Positions 1 through 6,576 of a stretch of 7,698 bases of DNA are shown here, one piece after another; positions within the stretch are counted from its first letter, which is position 1, and the number at the start of each line of letters is the position of its first letter. Under the pieces are notes generated by a model. The model did no database searches, was not told where the DNA came from, and saw only the letters and a program-made list of their open reading frames with translations. Source of the stretch: Candidatus Roizmanbacteria bacterium (GTDB taxonomy: Bacteria > Patescibacteriota > Microgenomatia > GCA-001788215 > 2-01-FULL-40-14). Both the position numbers and the translations under genes were made by a program. The stretch is from positions 1-7,698 of the forward strand of contig JACQMD010000016.1 of assembly GCA_016203755.1 (NCBI GenBank), read 5' to 3'.

Positions 1-331
1 CTTCAGAAAAAACAATAAGGTCAAAGAACTGTTTTTTGAATGGAAAGGGATCCTGTTCAATGTTCAACGAGACAACATTCCTCTTCTTTATTGGCTCATG
101 TTTTGAAGATATGCCGTATACATCAAACCCCATCTGCTCAAATGCATGAAAAAGATGTGGCGGGTAACATCCAATCTCAAGAACTTTCGCTTTTTTGGGT
201 AAATTTAATTTGGCAATTTGAGTAAGAATATAATGGTACCGATCTTGATGTGTAAGAAAATAGCCTAATTCGTATTTGGTAGGAATAGTTTTTCGTACAT
301 CCTGAAGGATTGTGGCAATTGTGTGGTTCAT
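1..331 (-). CDS. Class I SAM-dependent methyltransferase, N-terminal part (runs off left edge)
   Basis: Reading the minus strand from the ATG at 331-329 gives 110 uninterrupted residues; the C-terminal part lies outside the window. Residues 49-60 (KVLEIGCYPPHL) are the glycine-rich motif I that binds S-adenosylmethionine, following a predicted strand. The last Gly of the usual E/DxGxGxG is replaced, giving a CYPP variant. Residues 66-74 (QMGFDVYGI) fit the second strand. Residues 103-110 (FDLIVFSE) fit motif IV, typically followed by VLEH, which would be just off the window. The first ~45 residues form a helical cap. The substrate cannot be told; small-molecule, lipid or glycan methyltransferases of this shape are common near cell-envelope genes. 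The frame is closed by a TGA six codons upstream of the ATG, leaving only a TTG five codons upstream as an alternative start. There is no Shine-Dalgarno sequence. It is transcribed away from the other genes, so it is probably a separate unit. Confidence 0.8.
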   Translation of the reverse strand, partial: MNHTIATILQDVRKTIPTKYELGYFLTHQDRYHYILTQIAKLNLPKKAKVLEIGCYPPHLFHAFEQMGFDVYGISSKHEPIKKRNVVSLNIEQDPFPFKKQFFDLIVFSE

Positions 332-470
332 TGAGAGTAATAGCAATCAATACTCGTATTATACTATTTTTCTTAATAATGCTTCGTTCACTATGCTTTC
401 GCCATTTCTCCTGCCAACTTGCATTTCTCATAAGAACGTACTAGACTGAAAATGGTCTTAAGTGTAGGTT
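332..470. other. Divergent intergenic region
   Basis: These 139 bases separate the leftward methyltransferase gene from the rightward four-gene cluster, so they should hold promoters for both directions. The leftward -10 box is convincing and listed separately. For the rightward side I see only a weak candidate: TTGCAT at 419-424, a 17-base spacer, then TAGACT at 442-447, which would start transcription near 454 and leave a leader of about 17 bases. A second possible rightward -10 is TATACT at 360-365, overlapping the leftward box, with no good -35. No small gene, strong hairpin or repeat was found here. Confidence 0.6.
358..363 (-). promoter_or_regulatory. Candidate -10 box for the methyltransferase gene
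   Basis: On the minus strand this reads TATAAT, a perfect sigma-70 -10 consensus, 26 bases before the ATG. A start about seven bases downstream gives a leader of about 20 bases. No recognisable TTGACA lies 16-18 bases upstream (the hexamer at the 17-base spacing reads CGAAGC) and there is no TGn extension, so the -35 is poor. A TATAAT can occur by chance in A+T-rich DNA; its position just ahead of a gene start is what supports it. Confidence 0.4.
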
Positions 471-2885
471 ATGGGAATAACTCAAACAGAACAAATTGAA
501 AAAAATTCTCCTCGTATAAATAAATTATTATACGTGGCGGGAATTATTGTTGCCGGTATTCTCGTCATAATTATTATCTTCCTGCTATACTCTCGCTTCG
601 TTCCTTCTTCAAGTCCAACAATCCTGCCAACTCCAACTCCTATTATCTCTCCCTCCGCACCCGTTTCATTAACAGCACCGACTACGTTCTTCCAGTCATA
701 CACACTCGACACTTCATTACCTCAAATAACAACACTGCAAGAGTATCAGTTACATTCTGATTTTTCGGAAATGGAGATTCAACACCTCACCACTATCTTC
801 GGTTTGTCTGATATAAACATCGAAGCAGATTGGGTAGTTGCTGGAAATACCACTGATCCGCAACAACGAGGATTACTGACCTTCAATCGTACAACTGGAG
901 AATTTCATTTTGAATCGTATGGCATCCATCTACTTCCATCATCTTCGACGGCTCAATCAGTCAATGCAAGTGTTCATGAGCTACTTACCAATTTAGGCAT
1001 TGCGGATGACACCATCACCTGTCCCTTTACGTATGAACGTACATCTATCCCTGAGGTTCTTTTTGTTGAATGCCATCGGGACTGGGAACAAATGGGAGCA
1101 CCGATTCTCAATCCAATAGGCATGGTGAATCTTCCGGAAACAATACCATTCTCGCAACTCCGTGTTGGGTATACTTTTGAAGGAGCACCAACGGATGAGG
1201 ATGTTGTCAACACTTCATCCAAACAGGATGGGTTAGCACGACCCAATGACTTTAATACCGCTACCGTTGCGCTCTACAAACAAGACAATAGTATTCTTGC
1301 CATTGACTCAACCATCAGACCGATTGAGAGAACACTCACGACACAAGGATCAACAATGATGAATCCCGATGAAGCACTTGCTTCATTCCAAAACCATCAG
1401 GCAACATTCTCCCTCACCATTCCTGCAGGAAGCGGGTATACGGATCTTGCCAATGTCTATCCAAACAATCAAGCAACAGGGAAAGTTGCAACCATCACCG
1501 ACTTCATCCTCACCTATGAAGAGAATCTTCCGGGAACACCACAAGCATCATTATCACCCGTCTACCTTATTCGTGGAACAGCAGAGCTTGACAGTGGGTA
1601 TCGAGTGAGATTTGTGGAAACTATTCCTGCAACAAAACAAACAGCGAAGGTGCAGGGAGAAAGAACATATCTGGCACAGGATTCTATTAAACTGGGAAAT
1701 CTGACTCCGGGACCGAGTCAAACACCAACAGTACCTATACCAAGTAAAACACCCAAAGCTCCACCCATAACGCCAACTTCTTTCTTACCAACGGCTCCTT
1801 TGCATACTCCACGTGGATCTCCCACTCCTCCGCCAACGGTTGAAGATTGTGCCGATTTGGATACAGGGAAATTGCAAAGCGGATACAATATCTACACGAT
1901 TGATATTCCCGGAAAGGGAACGATTACCTTGATGAAAGGCCCAATATCAGGATTTTATTTCAAAGAAGCATCGTTTCAGGCAAGAAATATAGGTGAAATA
2001 AGAAAAATTGTTATCGATCTTGTCGTAGATCAGCTACAGATATACGTGGCAGGCTATCTCAAAGATCATCCCGATGAACTTGCAGAGATTAAAACATCAG
2101 AAGATAAGAAAAAACTCCTCGGTAAGATTGGCGAAACGGTTGACACGAAAACTTATGTGTATTCTGGAATCAGTCCGCTACGTGACAAGGCAGAGGAGCG
2201 ACTTGTTGCCATGGTTACCGAATCAACCATTGATGAATGGGCAACAAAGGATGACATTTTTCCTCGAATGTTTTTCTACAGCGGATACTCAAATCTCGAT
2301 GAAACCCATTTCTGTTTTATTACTGGACACTCTCCTGCTCTGTTTTTCTATACGGATAAACCGATGAGGGTTTCTGTTCAGTTAGGATTTGATCCGCTCT
2401 ATGCTGATCCCGTAACCTCTGACTGGTTGAATATTCGTGTCTTTCCAGATGGAACACTTCTAGTACCATCGAGCACATCAAAACTGACAAAACTCTATTA
2501 CGAATTTGACCGTCAAAAAACAACATTCCATCATACCAACGAAGGATTTATTGTTCGGCGGGACACATGGGAATCATTGGTCACGGGAACCATAGCATTA
2601 TCGCTAAGACTCACTCCTGATGAAACACGTACGCTTGTCACTGATGTTGCTCGAGTGGTAAGAAATATGCCTGATGCATCCCATCTTCGACTCTCTGTTG
2701 TCGATCAACAACAACTCAACGATCAACTGCCCATCTCAATTAATCCCAAGCCAAGTGAACTCCACCGTGTCCATATACTGGTGAGTCCACTTACCAATTC
2801 TATGTCGATTAGTTACCCATCACTCAGTCCAGTTTCACGAACCGGTTTTACCGTCGTTGAAGTCGGCGCATCGCCTGCTCTATGA
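471..2885 (+). CDS. Membrane-anchored surface protein with divergent KPVIYLYP/GFTVVEWG-type C-terminal domain
   Basis: 804 residues, function unknown. Residues 1-18 are a short basic cytoplasmic tail and 19-41 one hydrophobic membrane segment with no signal-peptidase site, so the rest should lie outside the cell. Residues 45-71 are a P/S/T-rich spacer. Residues ~75-400 form the first folded region; its end (~295-390) has a pattern I associate with YycI-like extracytoplasmic modules: an EALASF helix, ITDFILTYEE, then LSPVYLIRGT and YRVRFVETIPA. Residues 411-457 are a second P/T-rich linker. Residues ~460-804 form the second region. From ~616 on, it follows the order of a widespread unnamed bacterial family whose hallmarks, as I recall them, are KPVIYLYP and a terminal GFTVVEWGG. 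Here these have drifted to SPALFFYT (621-628) and GFTVVEVG (792-799), with PDGTL (659-663), LYYEFD (675-680), GFIVRRD (692-698) and SINPKP (756-761) between. The start is the ATG just before the anchor; no clear Shine-Dalgarno precedes it. The stop overlaps the protease gene by four bases, suggesting related jobs. Confidence 0.85.
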   Translation: MGITQTEQIEKNSPRINKLLYVAGIIVAGILVIIIIFLLYSRFVPSSSPTILPTPTPIISPSAPVSLTAPTTFFQSYTLDTSLPQITTLQEYQLHSDFSEMEIQHLTTIFGLSDINIEADWVVAGNTTDPQQRGLLTFNRTTGEFHFESYGIHLLPSSSTAQSVNASVHELLTNLGIADDTITCPFTYERTSIPEVLFVECHRDWEQMGAPILNPIGMVNLPETIPFSQLRVGYTFEGAPTDEDVVNTSSKQDGLARPNDFNTATVALYKQDNSILAIDSTIRPIERTLTTQGSTMMNPDEALASFQNHQATFSLTIPAGSGYTDLANVYPNNQATGKVATITDFILTYEENLPGTPQASLSPVYLIRGTAELDSGYRVRFVETIPATKQTAKVQGERTYLAQDSIKLGNLTPGPSQTPTVPIPSKTPKAPPITPTSFLPTAPLHTPRGSPTPPPTVEDCADLDTGKLQSGYNIYTIDIPGKGTITLMKGPISGFYFKEASFQARNIGEIRKIVIDLVVDQLQIYVAGYLKDHPDELAEIKTSEDKKKLLGKIGETVDTKTYVYSGISPLRDKAEERLVAMVTESTIDEWATKDDIFPRMFFYSGYSNLDETHFCFITGHSPALFFYTDKPMRVSVQLGFDPLYADPVTSDWLNIRVFPDGTLLVPSSTSKLTKLYYEFDRQKTTFHHTNEGFIVRRDTWESLVTGTIALSLRLTPDETRTLVTDVARVVRNMPDASHLRLSVVDQQQLNDQLPISINPKPSELHRVHILVSPLTNSMSISYPSLSPVSRTGFTVVEVGASPAL
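1701..1841 (+). repeat. P/T/S-rich linker-coding segment in the anchored protein
   Basis: Codons 411-457 encode a low-complexity stretch rich in Pro, Thr and Ser (SQTPTVPIPS, SPTPPPT) with no hydrophobic core. It separates the two folded regions of the anchored protein. Such linkers are extended and in other bacteria often O-glycosylated; modification here is inference. The DNA is rich in CCA/CCN and ACN codons but is not a precise tandem repeat. Confidence 0.65.
2882..2885 (+). promoter_or_regulatory. ATGA stop/start overlap coupling anchored protein to protease
   Basis: The TGA of the 804-residue gene (2883-2885) shares bases with the ATG of the protease gene (2882-2884). No Shine-Dalgarno sequence precedes this ATG, so the protease is probably translated by ribosomes ending on the upstream gene. 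This supports a single mRNA and roughly matched synthesis of the two proteins. Confidence 0.6.
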
Positions 2886-5800
2886 AACGAATCATTTTGT
2901 TTTTATTAGCCTTTTCCATTTTTTTGTTTTCTGCAACTGCGGCAAGTGCACAGGGAAACAAACCCGTTGATCCATCTGCACAATACGTTGAAGGGGAAAT
3001 ACTGGTTAAGTATAAACCAGATGTTGCAGATGCACTGTTTGAAAGCGGGGCATTGGGGACTCCCGAGCAGAAGTCGTGGTTTAATAGTATTGCCGACTGG
3101 TGGAATAGTCTCTTCTCATCTTCAAGAGTCCAAACCCGACAGACGCAACAAACCTATGAGAAATTGAAAGAAGAGCTCGGGATTACCAGCCAGGAAGGAT
3201 TGCTTGGACCGCAAACAACATCATCTGCCAAAACCATTCAACTGCAAAGTTTTAATCCAAAAGATCCACTGGAAGATGTTTATAAAATAACGTTCACTAA
3301 GGGTGGGATGGAAGAGGCGGTAAAAAAAATGCAGGAAAGTGGTTTAGTTGAATATGCACAACCAAATTTCAGATATAGATTCAAGGCAAATACGCCCAAC
3401 GATCCACAGTTCCCGAAACAGTGGGGGCATAAACAAATAAAGCTTGAAGAAGCGTGGGAAATAACAACAGGATCCAACGATGTTATAGTGGCAATTGTGG
3501 ATACAGGAGTGGACTATACGCATGAGGACTTAGCGGCGAATATTTGGACAGGGCAGGTTAATGGTAAAGAAACTCATGGATGGGATTTTATCAACAATGA
3601 CGGTGATCCATTGGACACACATGGTCATGGAACATCTTTGGCAGGTATTATTGCGGCTGTAGGGAATAATGGTATAGGAATAACTGGAGTCAACTGGTCT
3701 ACGAAGATTATGGCAGTCCAAGTTGGTGATAAGAGTTATTTAACTACAGAGACAATAGTGCAAGGAATTAAATTTGCAGCAGATCAGGGAGCAGATATAA
3801 TCAACTTAAGTTTAGGAAAACCGACGATTTCATGTTATACCGCCGTAGGTGAATATGATGACCCAACTTCTACTAATGTTATTTCATATGCGGTACGTGA
3901 ACAAGGGGTATTTATTGTTATCGCATCCGGAAATGAATCTATTAATGGTGCATGCGATGTCCCTGCAAATCATCCAGATATACTTACGGTAACTGCTGTT
4001 GATATGCAAGGTAAACCGACGAGCTATTCAAATTATGGTCCTTTTGCATGGAAGGAGACAAAAATTATTGCCGCTCCTTCTGGAAATGTTTCTTCTGACA
4101 AGTGTACAAGTCAGAACTGTATATTAACGACAAAACCTGGAGGTGGATATTGGTCTTTATCAGGAACCAGTATCGCTGCTCCGTACGTAGCTGGTGTTGC
4201 AGCGCTTGTTATTGCAAAAGATCCACAAATGAGAGACAATCCATTCAAACTTCGTGAGTGGCTTGTCAAAACTGCCGACGAAATCCCAAACAGCGATTTT
4301 ACTTCTGAAAAAAATCCGTATATTGCCGGAGATGACGGTAAACGCACATACGGTAAGCGAATCAATGCGTACAAAGCAGTTGCTGCCCAATCTGGAGAAT
4401 CAGCTGTTCCGACCGCAACGCCTGTTGAGGAGCCGCAACCAACACAAGCTGCGCAAGACGGAACTACTCCGACGGTTGCACCTCAAACGACACAGCCGCC
4501 GGAACCCACATCGTCTGCTCAACCAAGTCAACCCATTGGCGGCAATCCCGCATGCCGGCCGATGAGCAGTATACAAATTACGGATATGCAGGGAAATGAT
4601 TTGGGTACAGTGATCCCTCGAGGAAAGGATTATTTGTGTAAAGTGACAACCAACGCGGTGAATAAATGGACAACATGCGGATTAGCACTCAATAACAACT
4701 GGCCGCTTGATCACTGCCGTCTTGGAAAAGGATACGGGTATCAACGGTGGACTGGTAATACGGTTTCCTTTAAATGCAATACTAAATGCGCACTCGACAA
4801 AAACTGCCAGCAGGATTTGTTGCCTGATAACGGAAGTTACAAACTCGTTGCGTTCGATTTTTCTTCTATCTGCGGTCCGTATCAGCAAGGGCGTGTGATC
4901 GAAAAACCGGTGACCCTATCCGGACAAACACCGCTTCCCACCTTTACTCCTACGCAGCCGGGAGTACCAACACCGACTCCAACTTCTGCATCTTCTGCAA
5001 CAAACACGCCAAAACCTTCATCTACCCCAACGGTTAATATGTGTCAATTCGGTGATGCACAGGATTGTTCACTTGCATGTGATACTTCATGCAAAGCAAC
5101 AAATGACGCACTCACTTGCTGGATATGTGTGACTCCTACGCCCACGCCGCAAGGAAGTACTGGTCAACCAACTGTTTCTATTCAAACAGTCATCGATGCT
5201 GTTTCCGAAGACAAGATAAAAGAATATCTACTGAATCTTGTTGATGACGACACAATTGATGGTCAGGATGAAAAGCAGACTCGCTACACTGGCACAGAAG
5301 GAAATGCAACAGAGCGGGATTATAGCAAAACTCATTTTGAAAGTTTGGGATTAGAAGTACAACTTCAGGATGCATCGGGAGTACAAAATGGGTATGGAAG
5401 TGCCACTTGTCCACAAGACGTCTCTTTGACTAATGTTATTGCAACTCTTGTTGGTAAAAACCCGAACGAGACCTATATGGTGATTGCACATCGTGACTCG
5501 ACAGCGGCACGATCCGGCACTCATGATCCCGCACCGGGAGCTGATGATAATGGGACAGGTATCGCAACGATTATGGAACTTGCGCGAGTATTATCAGGAG
5601 TAAAGAATACGCTCCAGTCTTCGATAACGTTTGCTCTCTTTGATGGAGAAGAAGAGGGGTTGTGTGGCAGTTCGTTTTACGTTGCCCATAAACCAACAAA
5701 TACGCAGATTAAAGGGGTAATAAATCTTGATATGACCGGCTACGACTATCCTGATACCCAAGACAGCTGTATGGGTTTTATCTATAAAAATTATAATGGC

Positions 5801-6550
5801 GGCAATTTACTTTCCGAAAAAATTGTTGCGATCAATCAACAATACAATCTTGGACTTTCTGCTTTTTCATTTTCCGGATCAGGTGATTCTGACCAAATCA
5901 ATTTCTGGAATGAGGGTATTCCGGCAATTATTGGCACCGAGTGCAATCCTACAGAAAACTGGGTGGCCAATCCCAACGCGCACACGATTAATGATAAAAC
6001 GGATGCGTTGAGTTGGAATCAAATCACCGCAACAACAAAAGCCGTTGCCGGAGCACTTGCATCTCTTGCCGGCATTTCATCAACAGGAGATCAACAACAG
6101 CCAGTTCCATCACCAACTCAGACACCGACGGCTGCACCGCAACAACAAGAACCATCAACTGATCTTTCAGCTGATGAACAAGAAGTTCTACAGTTGATTA
6201 ACCAAGAGCGTGCCAAACGCAAACTGTCACAGTTGACACTGAACGATTCGCTTATCAAAGCAGCAAAATGGTTTTCAAATGATCAATCTACTCATAATTT
6301 TTGTTCACGTAACCATATCGGAAGTGATGGATCAACGATGGGCTCGCGTTTCCAACGGTTTGGATTTAACGGTATAGGCATGGGTGAGATTATGTCCTGT
6401 GGTACAGGATCACCGCAGGTCTCGGTAACAGGCTGGATCAATAGCCCGGGTCATAACAAGATCATGTTTGACTCGAGCTTTACACGCATTGGTGTCGGAA
6501 CAGCAGGTAGTGGAATGAGTCTTCGGCGCATTGTTACGTTTGGACGATAA
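2882..6550 (+). CDS. Secreted multi-enzyme protein: S8 subtilase + M28 aminopeptidase + CAP domain
   Basis: 1222 residues, with no membrane segment after the signal peptide (1-23, cleavage likely after ASA). 33-168: fervidolysin-like propeptide (GEILVKYKP, VEYAQPNFRY) with a Trp-rich insert at 60-90. ~175-500: subtilase with Asp207 (VAIVDTGVD), His249 (GHGTSLAG), oxyanion Asn351 (ASGNE) and Ser430 (SGTSIAAP), so it should be active. 505-557: P/T-rich linker. 558-676: domain with eight cysteines. 681-718: linker. 720-750: six-cysteine module. 765-1064: M28 zinc aminopeptidase resembling the Vibrio enzyme, with His870, Asp889, base Glu923, Glu924, Asp950 (LDMTGY) and His1034 all present. 1067-1094: linker. 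1096-1222: CAP domain with His1145, Glu1169 and His1191 (GWINSPGH). Expected reaction: endoproteolysis followed by release of N-terminal residues, outside the cell. The CAP role is unknown; bacterial CAP domains have no settled chemistry. It is coupled to the upstream anchored gene. Confidence 0.92.
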   Translation: MKRIILFLLAFSIFLFSATAASAQGNKPVDPSAQYVEGEILVKYKPDVADALFESGALGTPEQKSWFNSIADWWNSLFSSSRVQTRQTQQTYEKLKEELGITSQEGLLGPQTTSSAKTIQLQSFNPKDPLEDVYKITFTKGGMEEAVKKMQESGLVEYAQPNFRYRFKANTPNDPQFPKQWGHKQIKLEEAWEITTGSNDVIVAIVDTGVDYTHEDLAANIWTGQVNGKETHGWDFINNDGDPLDTHGHGTSLAGIIAAVGNNGIGITGVNWSTKIMAVQVGDKSYLTTETIVQGIKFAADQGADIINLSLGKPTISCYTAVGEYDDPTSTNVISYAVREQGVFIVIASGNESINGACDVPANHPDILTVTAVDMQGKPTSYSNYGPFAWKETKIIAAPSGNVSSDKCTSQNCILTTKPGGGYWSLSGTSIAAPYVAGVAALVIAKDPQMRDNPFKLREWLVKTADEIPNSDFTSEKNPYIAGDDGKRTYGKRINAYKAVAAQSGESAVPTATPVEEPQPTQAAQDGTTPTVAPQTTQPPEPTSSAQPSQPIGGNPACRPMSSIQITDMQGNDLGTVIPRGKDYLCKVTTNAVNKWTTCGLALNNNWPLDHCRLGKGYGYQRWTGNTVSFKCNTKCALDKNCQQDLLPDNGSYKLVAFDFSSICGPYQQGRVIEKPVTLSGQTPLPTFTPTQPGVPTPTPTSASSATNTPKPSSTPTVNMCQFGDAQDCSLACDTSCKATNDALTCWICVTPTPTPQGSTGQPTVSIQTVIDAVSEDKIKEYLLNLVDDDTIDGQDEKQTRYTGTEGNATERDYSKTHFESLGLEVQLQDASGVQNGYGSATCPQDVSLTNVIATLVGKNPNETYMVIAHRDSTAARSGTHDPAPGADDNGTGIATIMELARVLSGVKNTLQSSITFALFDGEEEGLCGSSFYVAHKPTNTQIKGVINLDMTGYDYPDTQDSCMGFIYKNYNGGNLLSEKIVAINQQYNLGLSAFSFSGSGDSDQINFWNEGIPAIIGTECNPTENWVANPNAHTINDKTDALSWNQITATTKAVAGALASLAGISSTGDQQQPVPSPTQTPTAAPQQQEPSTDLSADEQEVLQLINQERAKRKLSQLTLNDSLIKAAKWFSNDQSTHNFCSRNHIGSDGSTMGSRFQRFGFNGIGMGEIMSCGTGSPQVSVTGWINSPGHNKIMFDSSFTRIGVGTAGSGMSLRRIVTFGR
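4394..4552 (+). repeat. P/T/Q-rich linker-coding segment after the subtilase domain
   Basis: Codons 505-557 of the protease encode a low-complexity Pro/Thr/Gln/Ser stretch (PTATPVEEPQPTQ, TQPPEPTSSAQPSQP) between the subtilase and the eight-cysteine domain. It marks the boundary of the first enzyme. Further linkers of the same type lie at codons 681-718 (4922-5035), 751-763 (5132-5170) and 1067-1094 (6080-6163). Confidence 0.7.
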
Positions 6551-6570
6551 GGCCAGTAATACGTTATAGT
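6540..6570 (+). promoter_or_regulatory. Candidate promoter placing transcription start at the ATG (possibly leaderless)
   Basis: TATAGT at 6565-6570 matches five of six bases of the sigma-70 -10 box and ends six bases before the ATG at 6577. A weak -35 (TTGGAC, 6540-6545) lies 19 bases upstream, overlapping the end of the protease gene. Transcription would start at or next to the A of the ATG, so the mRNA would have no leader, in keeping with the lack of a Shine-Dalgarno there. It may add to read-through from the protease gene. A chance match is possible. Confidence 0.3.
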
Positions 6571-6576
6571 GAATAT

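Noticed and set aside
40..225. 61-residue plus-strand open frame
   Set aside because: It is antisense to the methyltransferase and has no recognisable composition or motif.
177..431. 84-residue minus-strand open frame starting in the intergenic region
   Set aside because: Most of it lies inside the methyltransferase gene in another frame; its residues show no domain, while the overlapping frame has clear SAM-binding motifs.
443..458. AGAC/GTCT inverted repeat ahead of the 804-residue gene
   Set aside because: A four-base stem with an eight-base loop and no T-run is too weak to be a terminator or operator.
4111..4390. Two overlapping minus-strand open frames of 76 and 87 residues
   Set aside because: Both are antisense to the catalytic Ser region of the subtilase, whose codons are clearly constrained; no start signal or domain supports them.
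5039..5131. Six-cysteine module as an iron-sulfur ferredoxin or zinc ribbon
   Set aside because: The spacing C-x7-C-x3-C-x3-C-x8-C-x2-C is not a standard ferredoxin pattern and the protein is exported, where disulfides are more likely; kept only as an unnamed module.
4922..5170. P/T-rich coding DNA as a tandem repeat or CRISPR-like array
   Set aside because: The repetition is at the level of amino-acid composition; codons vary and there are no fixed-length units or spacers.
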